In this document: one piece after another, positions 32,784-41,595 of the stretch
Numbering within the stretch: the stretch's first letter is position 1
How the letters are laid out: each line of letters opens with the position of its first letter
Assembly (NCBI GenBank): GCA_003164785.1
Contig: PLUE01000064.1
Coordinates: forward strand, 46,065-110,064
Direction: 5' to 3'
Length of the DNA stretch: 64,000 nt
DNA from: Gammaproteobacteria bacterium
Lineage (GTDB): Bacteria > Pseudomonadota > Gammaproteobacteria > Steroidobacterales > Steroidobacteraceae
Notes under the pieces: model-generated
The model's database searches: none
What the model was told of the DNA's origin: nothing
The model's input: only the letters and a program-made list of their open reading frames with translations
Made by a program: the position numbers and the translations under genes

Positions 32784-34493
32784 TCAATGGTAGCGATACA
32801 GTCGCACCCGCTGGATTACCGGTGCACCGGGCAGGAAACGCAAGCCGCTGCCTGATTGGCGAGTCTGCGCCTGGCCGGCGAGATCGTAGTTCAGGAGAAC
32901 GTCATCGCCGTTGGCTTTGCGCAAGCTCACCCATTTGTCGTCGACGAATCGGCCGACTTCTGCATCGGCGAGTCCGGCCGTATCCTCGCCTGATCGCGGG
33001 CGGAAGGTGATCTGTACATCGGAGCCAGCGACCAGGTAGCCGTTCGGGCCGTCCGTCATGACGAGGGCATAGCCCAGTTCCGACAAGAAAGACTGATCGC
33101 GCGTGGAGCGCCGCAACTCGACATCGATGACGTAGTCACCGAGCAGGATTTCCTGGTGCGGCAGGGATTTGTTGAGCCACGCGGCAGCGATGGAACCGTC
33201 TGCTTGATGGGTGAGAATCGCGGGCGCTAAGTTGCCCAACACGGCGTAGCCCTTGGCGAGCGCCGTGTTGTCGATAGCATCGGTGCCAGGCGCACCCTTG
33301 TCCGGACGGAAGTTAATGAGCCAGGAGGTGTCGTCGATGCCGAATGGCGAATACCCCAGCGAGCGGTGCGCACCCACCGCGTAAAAAGCGTTGGCCACGC
33401 CGTGTGGGTCGCCTAAAGACTCGGGCGGAAACACCACGTTATCGGGTCGATCGAACGCGGCAATCATTTCGGCGAAGTTTGCGGAATAAATATCCGGTCC
33501 GTTGAAGTCTATCGACGGTGCGCCTGCCTTCCACACATCGAGCAGGTAGTATTGCGGACCGCCGGACGAGGCGCGCTTGACCCGCTTGTCCCAAGGCTCG
33601 TCGAGCGCGGTATTCGTGAATACCGGCAGCGGATAGATCGCCTTGCCGGCAGCGCTGACATGATCGAGATACCGTGCGTAATTCCATGCCATGAAGATCT
33701 CGTCGCCCACCACGTCGTCGCCGAAGACGTCGGACCACGAGCCCGCGGACTTCGACCCTCGCTCGGCCCACCGCTGGGCAAGCGCGGGCGATAAGGAGGC
33801 CTTGTGCCGCGCGAGTGAGTCGAGCAACTCGTGCGGGACGGGCGCGGTGAAGGCCGCCTCGGCCGCGGCGTCGCGGTCGCGGGTGTCGCCGTTGAGACCG
33901 ACCTCGTTTTCCATTTGCATCATGAGCACGGTGTGGTCGACGTCGGTATCGCGGAGGTGCCGCATCAATGTCGAGTAGGCGCGCGTGTCTGCGTCCCGCG
34001 CGTTGATGCTAAAAGGTGAAATGATCTCCACCGACCGGCCGCTGCTCAGGCGGGACCGTGGAAATCGGTGCTGATCCGACTTGACCCAGCTGGGGGCAAA
34101 ACTAGATATACCGTTCTTCCAGGTACCGAACCACAGAAACACGATGCGCAAGTGGTGTTCCCTGGCAGCGGCGATGAGTCCATCGACCAAGGTGAAGTCA
34201 AAGTGACCCTCGGTCGGCTCGATCCAGTCCCAACCCAGAGCCAGCAAGACGGTATTGAGGTGTAAGCTGTTGAGCTCCGGCCAGATGGGGTCCATGTTCG
34301 AGAGCGTCGAGGAAGCTGTGCCGCGTAATTCTGCACCGAGGATCAGCCAGGGCGCACCGTCGACGATGAGCTGAGTCGCATGACTGCGCCGCTCGAGGTG
34401 CGGCAGCGATTTGCTCGTCTGCGCGTCGCCCGTTGTCACGAGGAATGCGGCGAGTGCGCAGATCGTGGCGGCCGCCGTCGTACGCCCTCTCAT
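32784..34493 (-). CDS. GH35-like secreted beta-glycosidase (second copy)
   Basis: A 569-residue secreted glycosidase paralogous to 1012-2724. Signal peptide AAATICALAAFLVTTGDA; barrel landmarks WDWIEPTEGHFDFTLVDGL and LWFGTWKNG; acid/base VLMMQMENEVG near residue 205; candidate nucleophile glutamate in FPPESLG near 365. The C-terminus ends VIQRVRLYRYH. ATG 34493 overlaps the stop of the upstream ECF sigma gene by ATGA, so the glycosidase is co-translated with its presumed regulator. It may cleave the glycoside delivered by the neighbouring TonB receptors; the exact sugar is not readable from sequence. A C-terminal relic of a third copy is at 24355-24588. Confidence 0.85.
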   Translation of the reverse strand: MRGRTTAAATICALAAFLVTTGDAQTSKSLPHLERRSHATQLIVDGAPWLILGAELRGTASSTLSNMDPIWPELNSLHLNTVLLALGWDWIEPTEGHFDFTLVDGLIAAAREHHLRIVFLWFGTWKNGISSFAPSWVKSDQHRFPRSRLSSGRSVEIISPFSINARDADTRAYSTLMRHLRDTDVDHTVLMMQMENEVGLNGDTRDRDAAAEAAFTAPVPHELLDSLARHKASLSPALAQRWAERGSKSAGSWSDVFGDDVVGDEIFMAWNYARYLDHVSAAGKAIYPLPVFTNTALDEPWDKRVKRASSGGPQYYLLDVWKAGAPSIDFNGPDIYSANFAEMIAAFDRPDNVVFPPESLGDPHGVANAFYAVGAHRSLGYSPFGIDDTSWLINFRPDKGAPGTDAIDNTALAKGYAVLGNLAPAILTHQADGSIAAAWLNKSLPHQEILLGDYVIDVELRRSTRDQSFLSELGYALVMTDGPNGYLVAGSDVQITFRPRSGEDTAGLADAEVGRFVDDKWVSLRKANGDDVLLNYDLAGQAQTRQSGSGLRFLPGAPVIQRVRLYRYH

Positions 34494-35107
34494 GCGACAG
34501 CCTTCGCAGTCCCGCTTGCGGACGACCATTTCGTCCTGCCACCCGTGAAAGCCAGTCGATCCAGGCAATACGCGCGCGCGCCGATCATGTCGCGCTCAAC
34601 GGTTTTGGTGCTGATACCGAGCCGTTTGGAGATCGCGCGATAGCTCAAGTCGTTGTCGACATGCAGACGGAACACCTCGCGATAGCGCGGCGGCAGTGTC
34701 GAGAGCGCCAGCGCGATGGCTTGGAGCGTGCGGTGTCGGTCGACGAGTTCGTCCGGTTGCAAGTCCTCGCCGGCCAACTCCAGCGTGTCATAGGGTACGT
34801 GAGTATTGACCGAGCAATTACGCCGCCGCCTGAGCTCGTCGCGGGCGAGATTGGTCGCGATCTTGAATAGAAAGCCGCGGAGCTGTGGTTCGCCCCGCCA
34901 AAAATCTCGCGTGCGCATCAAGCGTACGCAGGTTTCCTGGACAACATCCTCCGCGTCTTCGCTACTGCCCAAGATCCGCTTCACGTGATTGACCAGGGCG
35001 GAGCGGTAGCGCGAGAACAGCTCGAAGATCCGCTGACGCGGGGCGGCTTCCTCTGTGGCCGTGGCGGCGCAAAAATTTCGCATATGATCGGCTGAATCCA
35101 TTGCCAT
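34490..35107 (-). CDS. ECF sigma factor, type I (second copy)
   Basis: A 205-residue sigma factor closely related to 20302-20955: VKRILGSSEDAEDVVQETCV, then RLMRTRDFWRGEPQLRGFLF; region 4 LPPRYREVFRLHVDNDLSYR, then ISKRLGISTKTVERDM. ATG 35107 lies just behind GGGGGAG, and the gene's promoter is copy C of the LysR-type element. The stop overlaps the GH35 start by ATGA. A sigma factor fused by operon structure to a single glycosidase gene is unusual. No anti-sigma gene is adjacent. Confidence 0.87.
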   Translation of the reverse strand: MAMDSADHMRNFCAATATEEAAPRQRIFELFSRYRSALVNHVKRILGSSEDAEDVVQETCVRLMRTRDFWRGEPQLRGFLFKIATNLARDELRRRRNCSVNTHVPYDTLELAGEDLQPDELVDRHRTLQAIALALSTLPPRYREVFRLHVDNDLSYRAISKRLGISTKTVERDMIGARAYCLDRLAFTGGRTKWSSASGTAKAVA

Positions 35108-35124
35108 GCTCCCCCGCCCTACGA

Positions 35125-35179
35125 TTTGTTGTTCTATTCTAGGCGGTAATCTCCGGCGTATTATTCGCAATACGCGAAT
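35125..35179 (-). promoter_or_regulatory. LysR-type operator and promoter, copy C
   Basis: Read on the minus strand, the palindrome ATTCGCGTATTGCGAAT (35179-35163) precedes a -10 TAGAAT (35141-35136) by the same 38 nt as in copies A and B. AGAACAACAAA then follows in register with the other two. It drives the type I sigma gene and GH35. No LysR gene or stub remains on the other side; the MBL hydrolase gene lies there instead. Confidence 0.7.
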
Positions 35180-35258
35180 ACAGCGATTGTGACCTGGCAG
35201 GAATGTGGTCGGTGATCCTGAGGGTGTGGAAATCGACGGAAGGCGCGTATTAACCGGC

Positions 35259-36938
35259 ATGAAACTCACCAATCGCTTCGAATTCTTTCTCATCGCTTCG
35301 TTGGCTGCATTTTTCTTCGCGGGCCTTGCCGTGGGCGCCGCGCACCCAGCGAGCACCAGCTCGGCCTCAGCCGTGCCGCACGACCGCGCCTTGATCGTCG
35401 CTGCGGCCGAGGCCTTGGGTGGCCTTGAGAAGGTACAGCACATCAAAAACATCACCCTGATCGGGTACGGGATGTATGCCTATCAATTCGGTGGCGGCAA
35501 CGTGACAGCCTCGCCGCTGGCAGTGCAGCGCTACCTCGCGGCCAACGATCTGCGGCGGGTCTACGATCTCGAACACGGCCGCTTTCAGCAGATCGAACGC
35601 CGCAATATGTTATTCACCTTTGCGCGGGCAACGCCGACGCTTTGGGAACCGTTCAACCTCGTGCTCGACGGCGACGTTGCGTACGATGTGGCGAGTGATG
35701 GGACTCCGGCGCGCGTGCCGCGTTGGATCGCCAATGCCTGGTACGTGGATGGCGTGCACATGCGCCGCATGTGGATGCTGAATAATCCGGTCGCGGTGAT
35801 CCGCGCGGCCCTCGATCCTTCGACCATGGTCGGGCCGGCGCATACGGAACGCGATGCGCGCAACGACGGTGATGTCGATGTCGTCGATTTGACCCTCAAA
35901 GAGGGTGACAAACTCACGCTCGCCATGTCTACCTCTACTCACCTGCCGGCCTGGGTGCGTTGGAACAACCCACACGATACGTTCGGCGAATACACCTTCA
36001 CGACTTACCTCGAAGGGTACGTGCCCTACGCCGGACTCCTCCTGCCGCTGAGTTACAACACCAAGACCGATTGGCGCAACATCAGCGAACTGCAGATCTC
36101 CGTTGATGGCTACGACATCGACGGCAAGATCGCAAATCTCGCGGCGCCGCCGGAAGTTCGCGATACACCCGATCCGCAGCTCAAGCTGTCGCCCGTCACC
36201 GCGACCCCGATCGCCAAAGGGATCTGGTATCTGTCCGGAGGGCCGTTGAATAGCAACGGGACCGTGTCCGCGCAAGGCACCACCGTCTTTGAATTTTCCG
36301 ATCATTTGGTGTTGTTCGAGCTGAACAGCAAAGTGATGGCCAAGTCGATCATCGAGTTTGCGAAGACTTTGGTCCCGGGCAAGGTGCCGACGGCGGTCAT
36401 TACCTCCCATGCACACACGGATCACATCGACGGCATTCGGGTGGCGGTGGCCGAAGGGCTCTCGGTGATCTCCAGGCGCGAGAACGAATTGATCATTCGC
36501 GACATGATCGCGCATCAGGCGCCCGACTATCCGGATGCGTTGAGCGAACATCCTCAGCCCTTGAAGTTCGTGCCCGTCGACGAACATCTGCGGCTCCAGG
36601 ATCCCACCATGATCGTCGATGTCTATTGGGCGCGGACGAATTCGCATATGGCGGATGGGCTCTTCGCCTATGCGCCCGGTGCCAAGGTCATGGCCGAAGC
36701 GGACATTGCCACCGCGGCTCGAGATTATCAGCCCTGGGCGGACAATTACATGGATGACCTGGAGCACTACAAGATCGACGTGGAGACTTTGTTGCCCGTG
36801 CATTTTCCACCCATGAAGCAGGCGGACGTCATCGAGTTCATCAAAGGCGGTGTCGAGCGTTTTCGCGCGCGCTGTGCAGCCGAAATTGCCCGGGGTGTCG
36901 CGTACCAGGGATGCCCGGTTCTGACAAAGCGTTACTGA
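35259..36938 (+). CDS. Secreted metallo-beta-lactamase-fold hydrolase (second copy)
   Basis: A 559-residue protein collinear with 5274-6887. Signal peptide FLIASLAAFFFAGLAVGAA; N-terminal domain with LGGLEKVQHIKNITLIG and YDLEHGRFQQIERRN; MBL domain with VITSHAHTDHIDG (HxHxDH intact) and LLPVHFPP. ATG 35259 is placed at the signal peptide; an in-frame GTG start at 35205 adds an unlikely charged leader. The stop overlaps the amidohydrolase start by TGATG, so hydrolase and amidohydrolase are coupled, which differs from the first copy. Confidence 0.8.
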   Translation: MKLTNRFEFFLIASLAAFFFAGLAVGAAHPASTSSASAVPHDRALIVAAAEALGGLEKVQHIKNITLIGYGMYAYQFGGGNVTASPLAVQRYLAANDLRRVYDLEHGRFQQIERRNMLFTFARATPTLWEPFNLVLDGDVAYDVASDGTPARVPRWIANAWYVDGVHMRRMWMLNNPVAVIRAALDPSTMVGPAHTERDARNDGDVDVVDLTLKEGDKLTLAMSTSTHLPAWVRWNNPHDTFGEYTFTTYLEGYVPYAGLLLPLSYNTKTDWRNISELQISVDGYDIDGKIANLAAPPEVRDTPDPQLKLSPVTATPIAKGIWYLSGGPLNSNGTVSAQGTTVFEFSDHLVLFELNSKVMAKSIIEFAKTLVPGKVPTAVITSHAHTDHIDGIRVAVAEGLSVISRRENELIIRDMIAHQAPDYPDALSEHPQPLKFVPVDEHLRLQDPTMIVDVYWARTNSHMADGLFAYAPGAKVMAEADIATAARDYQPWADNYMDDLEHYKIDVETLLPVHFPPMKQADVIEFIKGGVERFRARCAAEIARGVAYQGCPVLTKRY

Positions 36939-38035
36939 TGGCGCGTTCGCTTACGAGTGGGGCGGCGGGCGCAGATGTGCGGCGCCGCGACTTTCTGCTC
37001 GGGGTTACGGCATCAGCCGTGCTCGGCCTCGCGGGCCCGCTGCGCTCCTTCGCCAGCCCGCCCGCAGCGCGCAAGGTGCCGCTCATCGACGTGCACCATC
37101 ACTGGTACGACATGGCGCTGCTGCGTTCGTGGGGACGAGACAGTTTCGATCCTGGTTGGACCACGGAGGCATCACTCGCGACCATGGATGAAGCCGGCGT
37201 AACGACCGCGATGCTGTCGATTACAATGCCCGGGGTCTGGAAGAGCAGTGATGTCGCGGGCTCGGTGCGCCTGGCGCGCAGCTGTAACGAAGGCATGGCC
37301 CAGGCTGTACGCGAGCATCCCGGCCGTTTCGGCTTGATCGCCGCGCTGCCGCTACCGCAGATCGACGCAAGTCTTGCGGAAATCGACTACGCCTTTTCGA
37401 CGTTGAACGCCGATGCGATTGGCGTGCTGTCGAGTTACGAGGGCCAGTACCTGGGTGATCCCCGCTTTGCCCCAGTGCTCGAGGAGTTGAATCGTCGTCA
37501 TGCGGTGCTCTACGTGCACCCCATGGCGCCCAGTTGTTGTACCGGGCTCGTTCCTGCCATGGGCGCCGGCGCACTCGAGGCGCCGACCGATACCACCCGC
37601 ACGATCATGAGCCTGCTCGCGAGCGGTACGCTGTCGCGCCTTGCTAATATCCAGATCGTCTTGGGTGCCGGTGGCGGGGTGCTGCCATTCGTCGGCGAAC
37701 GTCTCATCGCCGGCGCCGTGCAGGCGGGAAGCAAGGCACCGCCCGGTCAGCAAGCGCTGTTTTCAGCCGAGGCCCTTCGAGGCGCCCTCGATCGTCTATA
37801 CCTGGATACTGCGGGTATCACCAATCCCGCGGATTGGGCCGCCGTGATGAATTTCACGACCCCAGCGCGCCTCATGTTCGGCACGGATTTTCCCTTCAAC
37901 ACCTCGGCCTCCTGTCTCTCCCAGTTGCGTGCCATGGAACAACGCGTCGGGCTCGATGCGCGGGCTGTGGTTGCAATCGAATACGCCAATGCGCAACGCT
38001 TATTCGCCAAGCGCCTGGGCGCGGCGCCGGCATGA
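36938..38035 (+). CDS. Amidohydrolase-2 family protein with Tat signal (ACMSD/resorcylate-decarboxylase-like)
   Basis: A 365-residue metal-dependent TIM-barrel protein (PF04909). A twin-arginine leader (RRRDFLLGVTASAVLGLAG) suggests folded export. Metal-site motifs are LIDVHHHWYD at the start of the barrel, VLYVHPMAP in the middle and MFGTDFPF near the end. Relatives include gamma-resorcylate and ACMS decarboxylases as well as hydrolases; a hydrolytic or decarboxylating step on an aromatic acid or lactone would suit the setting. The start overlaps the MBL stop. A periplasmic location is unusual for the decarboxylases and argues for a hydrolase. Confidence 0.8.
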   Translation: MARSLTSGAAGADVRRRDFLLGVTASAVLGLAGPLRSFASPPAARKVPLIDVHHHWYDMALLRSWGRDSFDPGWTTEASLATMDEAGVTTAMLSITMPGVWKSSDVAGSVRLARSCNEGMAQAVREHPGRFGLIAALPLPQIDASLAEIDYAFSTLNADAIGVLSSYEGQYLGDPRFAPVLEELNRRHAVLYVHPMAPSCCTGLVPAMGAGALEAPTDTTRTIMSLLASGTLSRLANIQIVLGAGGGVLPFVGERLIAGAVQAGSKAPPGQQALFSAEALRGALDRLYLDTAGITNPADWAAVMNFTTPARLMFGTDFPFNTSASCLSQLRAMEQRVGLDARAVVAIEYANAQRLFAKRLGAAPA

Positions 38036-38088
38036 ATGAACTTACGTGGCCCATGCTTCGGTGCCCATGCTACGGATCTTCCGAAATG

Positions 38089-38112
38089 ATTGACAATATT
38101 GTTGACAAAGTG
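38089..38112 (+). promoter_or_regulatory. Partial GntR-type operator, site 1
   Basis: The sequence ATTGACAATATTGTTGACAA contains the conserved left arm ATTGTTGAC of the palindrome seen complete at 44454 and 50112, preceded by an inverted TTGACAAT. It also contains a -35-like TTGACA. It lies upstream of the orphan substrate-binding protein gene. Confidence 0.5.
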
Positions 38113-38157
38113 AAGCGCGGTCTTCATCGTGGCTGCCACATGCTGTGGAGACTGAAC

Positions 38158-39111
38158 GTGCCGACTTCCCGTCGTTGGAGTGCCTCCCGAGCGCGTGTGC
38201 TTGGGTTCGGGCTATTACTCGCGGCAGCCGCGGCGCATGCCCAGACCCTTACGACGCTGCGTGTCGGATACTCGAACGTCAGTGGCTTCGCGGGCCTCTT
38301 CATCGCGAAGGACCAGGGCATGTTCGCGCGCCACGGGATCTTGGTCGACCCCGTGTTGATCGCACTGAACTCAACCATGCCGGCAGCCTTGGTGGGCGGC
38401 AGTTTGCAGATCGCTGGACCGACGCCGCCCGTGTTCGTCCAAGCCGTCGAAGGCGGTCTCGATCTCGTGGTCATCGCCGGATGCTCGGTCAACGACACGA
38501 CGCAGCCGGGGCAAGGCGTCATTGCGCGGCCTGGTGTCATCATCAAGACGGCCAAGGACTTTGAGGGAAAGCGGGTTGGCGTGCCCGGCCTCGGCTCCTA
38601 CATGCATGTCATGTTCAGGCGTTGGTTGACCGACAAGGGCGCCGACGACAAGAAGGTCAATTTCGTCGAGATTCCGTTTGCGCAGGGCGGAGACGTGCTG
38701 CGTGCCGGTAATGTCGATGCGATCATCAGCACCGATCCTTATTACTCGCGTGTGCTCGATGCCAAGCAGGGAACGCTCGTGGTCCGTTACCTCATGGAGA
38801 TGCCCGACGGTGTGTTCTCAATTTTTTATGCGGCGAATCGCGACTGGGCTACGCACAATCCGACCCTCATCAAGGGCTTCCGCGAGTCGCTCGATGAGGC
38901 GAACGCCTACCTGGCGAAGGAGCCGGTGAAGTCACGTGACATTCTCGCCCGGGCCATGCACCTGCCGCCCGATGCGATGGCGAGCATCGTAATCCCGAAG
39001 CTCAAGACGGTACTTCGGCCGGCCGACTTGACCTACTGGATCGATGCTCTCGCGGCGCAAGGGATCACCAAGGGTCATCCGAACGCTGCCAACCTGATCC
39101 TGCAACCATGA
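38158..39111 (+). CDS. ABC-transporter substrate-binding protein, NMT1/SsuA-like (orphan)
   Basis: A 317-residue periplasmic binding protein. After a signal peptide (LGFGLLLAAAAAHAQ) it reads TLRVGYSNVSGFAGLFIAKD and FEGKRVGVPGLGSYMHVMFR. It is a full-length paralogue of 50174-51115. GTG 38158 is chosen because GGAG lies 7 nt upstream; ATG 38140 has no ribosome-binding site, and earlier codons run through the operator. No ATPase or permease gene is adjacent, so it probably shares the importer at 51112-53437. The following gene encodes a dehydratase. Ligands of this family are sulfonates, pyrimidines or aromatic acids. Confidence 0.82.
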   Translation: MPTSRRWSASRARVLGFGLLLAAAAAHAQTLTTLRVGYSNVSGFAGLFIAKDQGMFARHGILVDPVLIALNSTMPAALVGGSLQIAGPTPPVFVQAVEGGLDLVVIAGCSVNDTTQPGQGVIARPGVIIKTAKDFEGKRVGVPGLGSYMHVMFRRWLTDKGADDKKVNFVEIPFAQGGDVLRAGNVDAIISTDPYYSRVLDAKQGTLVVRYLMEMPDGVFSIFYAANRDWATHNPTLIKGFRESLDEANAYLAKEPVKSRDILARAMHLPPDAMASIVIPKLKTVLRPADLTYWIDALAAQGITKGHPNAANLILQP

Positions 39112-39141
39112 CGGGCGCGATATGATGGGGATGGACGCGAA

Positions 39142-40881
39142 GTGACGGGCGAACCAAAGAACCCGAAGACGCTACGCAGTGCCCGTTGGTTTGCGCCGGA
39201 CGATTTGCGCACGTCCGGGCATCGACAGCGAATGATGCAAATGGGCTACGCGCCGAAGGAGTGGCAGGGCCGCCCCATGATCGCCATCCTGAACACCTGG
39301 TCGGATATTCAGCCCTGTCACGCGCACTTCAAACATCGCGTCGAGGACATCAAGCGCGGGATATTGGAGAACGGTGGCTTCCCCATCGAGCTGCCGGCGC
39401 TGTCGCTCGCCGAAATCTTCGTCAAACCGACAACCATGCTCTATCGCAATCTGCTGGCCATGGATGCCGAGGAGCTGATCCGATCCCATCCGGTCGACGG
39501 CGTGGTGCTGATGGGCGGCTGCGACAAGACCACGCCGGCATTGTTGTTGGGTGCGACGAGCGCCGGGGTGCCCGCGATCTATGTGCCGGCGGGACCCATG
39601 TTGAGGGGAAATTGGCAGGGCAAGGTGCTGGGATCGGGTTCGGATTCGTACAAGTATTGGACAGAGCGCAAGGCCGGGACACTCAGCGAGGCAGACTGGT
39701 CCGGCATCGAGCAAGGACTTGCACGCAGCTACGGTACCTGTATGACCATGGGAACGGCGAGCACGATGACCGGGCTTGCGGAGGCCCTGGGAATGTCCCT
39801 TCCTGGCGCTTCGTCGATTCCGGCGGCCGACTCGAATCACATCCGCATGTGTGCGGAAGCGGGGCGTCGCATCGTCGATATGGTGCGTGAGGACCTGACA
39901 CCCGACCGTATCCAGACGCGCCATGCGTTCGAGAACGCGCTGGTGGTCGCGATGGCGATGGGGTGTTCGACCAACGCGGTCATTCATCTCATCGCTCAGG
40001 CGCGTCGCGCCGGGCACCGGTTCGGTCTCGAGGATTTCGAGGCGGCGAGCCGCCGGATTCCGGTGATCGCAAACGTGCGCCCGAGCGGCGGCCCCTATCT
40101 GATGGAAGACTTCTATTACGCCGGCGGGTTGCCTGCACTCATGATGCGTCTGAAGGACCATCTACATCTCGATGCGTTGACGGTGACCGGAGCCAGCCTC
40201 GGGGAAAACATTGCCGGCGCGCGGGTGTTCAACGACGACGTGATTCGCACACTGGATCGGCCGATTTATAACGAGGGTGCATTGGCCGTGTTGAAGGGTA
40301 ACTTGGCGCCCGCAGGGTGCGTCATGAAGCCCAGCGCTTGCGATCCGAAATTCTTGAAGCATCGTGGGCCGGCGATGGTGTTCGATGATTACGAAGCCCT
40401 GAAGCGGGCGGTCGAAGACGAGAATCTGGACATCACGCCTGAACACGTGATGATTCTGCGCAACGCAGGTCCCCAGGGTGGGCCGGGTATGCCTGAATGG
40501 GGCTTGCTTCCCATACCCGTGAAGCTCTTGAAGCAGGGTGTGCGCGACATTTTGCGCATCTCGGATGCGCGCATGAGTGGGACGAGCTACGGCGCTTGCG
40601 TGCTGCACGTGTCGCCGGAGGCATTTCTCGGCGGTCCGCTCGCGCTCGTCCGTAACGGCGATGAGATTCAAATCGACGTTGCGGCGCGTTCCATCCATTT
40701 GTCAGTGAGCGACGCTGAGTTGGCCGAGCGGCGCGCAGCCTGGGTACCCCCCGCGCCGCGCTTCGAGCGCGGCTACGGTTGGATGTTCACGAAGCACATC
40801 GGTGCGCCGGAAGACGGGTGCGATTTCGATTTTCTGACGACCGCGTTCGGCGCGAATCCCGGCGAACCGGCGATTTACTGA
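39142..40881 (+). CDS. IlvD/Edd-family dehydratase (sugar-acid dehydratase-like)
   Basis: A 579-residue iron-sulfur dehydratase of the IlvD/Edd family. Three cluster-ligand cysteines are visible in WSDIQPCHAHF, MGGCDKTTPALL and SYGTCMTMGTASTM. C-terminal DARMSGTSYGACVLHV is also conserved. Length and motifs fit the L-arabinonate/D-xylonate/galactonate dehydratase branch rather than dihydroxy-acid dehydratase of valine synthesis, but this is judged by eye. The start is GTG 39142, 30 nt after the binding-protein stop. With the enolase-superfamily enzyme and the aldolase downstream it suggests sugar-acid breakdown. Confidence 0.82.
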   Translation: MTGEPKNPKTLRSARWFAPDDLRTSGHRQRMMQMGYAPKEWQGRPMIAILNTWSDIQPCHAHFKHRVEDIKRGILENGGFPIELPALSLAEIFVKPTTMLYRNLLAMDAEELIRSHPVDGVVLMGGCDKTTPALLLGATSAGVPAIYVPAGPMLRGNWQGKVLGSGSDSYKYWTERKAGTLSEADWSGIEQGLARSYGTCMTMGTASTMTGLAEALGMSLPGASSIPAADSNHIRMCAEAGRRIVDMVREDLTPDRIQTRHAFENALVVAMAMGCSTNAVIHLIAQARRAGHRFGLEDFEAASRRIPVIANVRPSGGPYLMEDFYYAGGLPALMMRLKDHLHLDALTVTGASLGENIAGARVFNDDVIRTLDRPIYNEGALAVLKGNLAPAGCVMKPSACDPKFLKHRGPAMVFDDYEALKRAVEDENLDITPEHVMILRNAGPQGGPGMPEWGLLPIPVKLLKQGVRDILRISDARMSGTSYGACVLHVSPEAFLGGPLALVRNGDEIQIDVAARSIHLSVSDAELAERRAAWVPPAPRFERGYGWMFTKHIGAPEDGCDFDFLTTAFGANPGEPAIY

Positions 40882-40923
40882 GAAGCGGCGGTATGCGTGT
40901 GCCATTGATGAGGAGTCTGTACA

Positions 40924-41595
40924 TTGATCGATAAGCGAGTTCACTCCCTTGCCGATGCCCTCGCTGGCATTCGGGATGGTGCAGTCGTGCTGGTGGCCGG
41001 CTTCGGCGATGTTGGCATTGCCAACACCCTGATCGAGGCGCTGCAGGAGCAGGGAGCGCGCGACTTGACCGTGGTGTCGAACAACACCGGCAACGGCGAC
41101 TGGGGACTTGCGCGATTGATAACGTCGGGCCATGTGCGCAAGGTGATCTGTTCGTTTCCGCGGTCAGGCGACTTTAGCGGATTCGTGGAGGCATACAACG
41201 CCAAGCGTATCGAGTTGGAGTTGGTTCCGCAGGGCACGATCAGCGAGCGGATGCGCTGCGCCGCGGCTGGACTGGGTGGATTTTATTCGCCGGTATCGGT
41301 GGGCACACGCTTGGCGGCCGGCAAGGAAGTGCGCGAGATCGACGGCCGCGAATATGTGCTCGAACGACCCATCAAGGGCGACGTTGCGCTGCTCAAGGCG
41401 CAGCGTGGCGACCGCTGGGGTAACCTCACGTATCGCAAGGCGGCGCGCAACTTCAATCCGGTGATGGCCATGGCGGCGGATCTTACTATCGCCGAGGTCA
41501 GCGAGTTCGTCCCGTTGGGCGAACTGGATCCGGAAATCATCGTGACGCCGGGGATTTTCGTCGACCGTGTGTACCTTCTGGAGAATCGCCCATGA
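40924..41595 (+). CDS. CoA-transferase subunit A (3-oxoadipate/3-oxoacid type)
   Basis: A 223-residue alpha subunit of a class I CoA-transferase: GIRDGAVVLVAGFGDVGIAN and VPQGTISERMRCAAAGLGGF match PcaI/ScoA-type subunits. The TTG start at 40924 has AGGAG 8 nt upstream. The stop overlaps the subunit B start by ATGA. The heterodimer would move CoA from succinyl-CoA to a 3-oxoacid such as 3-oxoadipate, which is also the product formed from maleylacetate in hydroquinone breakdown; that link is inference. Confidence 0.87.
   Translation: MIDKRVHSLADALAGIRDGAVVLVAGFGDVGIANTLIEALQEQGARDLTVVSNNTGNGDWGLARLITSGHVRKVICSFPRSGDFSGFVEAYNAKRIELELVPQGTISERMRCAAAGLGGFYSPVSVGTRLAAGKEVREIDGREYVLERPIKGDVALLKAQRGDRWGNLTYRKAARNFNPVMAMAADLTIAEVSEFVPLGELDPEIIVTPGIFVDRVYLLENRP

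Noticed and set aside
38050..38157. Longer N-terminus for the orphan binding protein, starting at ATG 38086
   Set aside because: The added codons are the operator sequence itself and would place a charged leader before the signal peptide; GTG 38158 has a proper ribosome-binding site.
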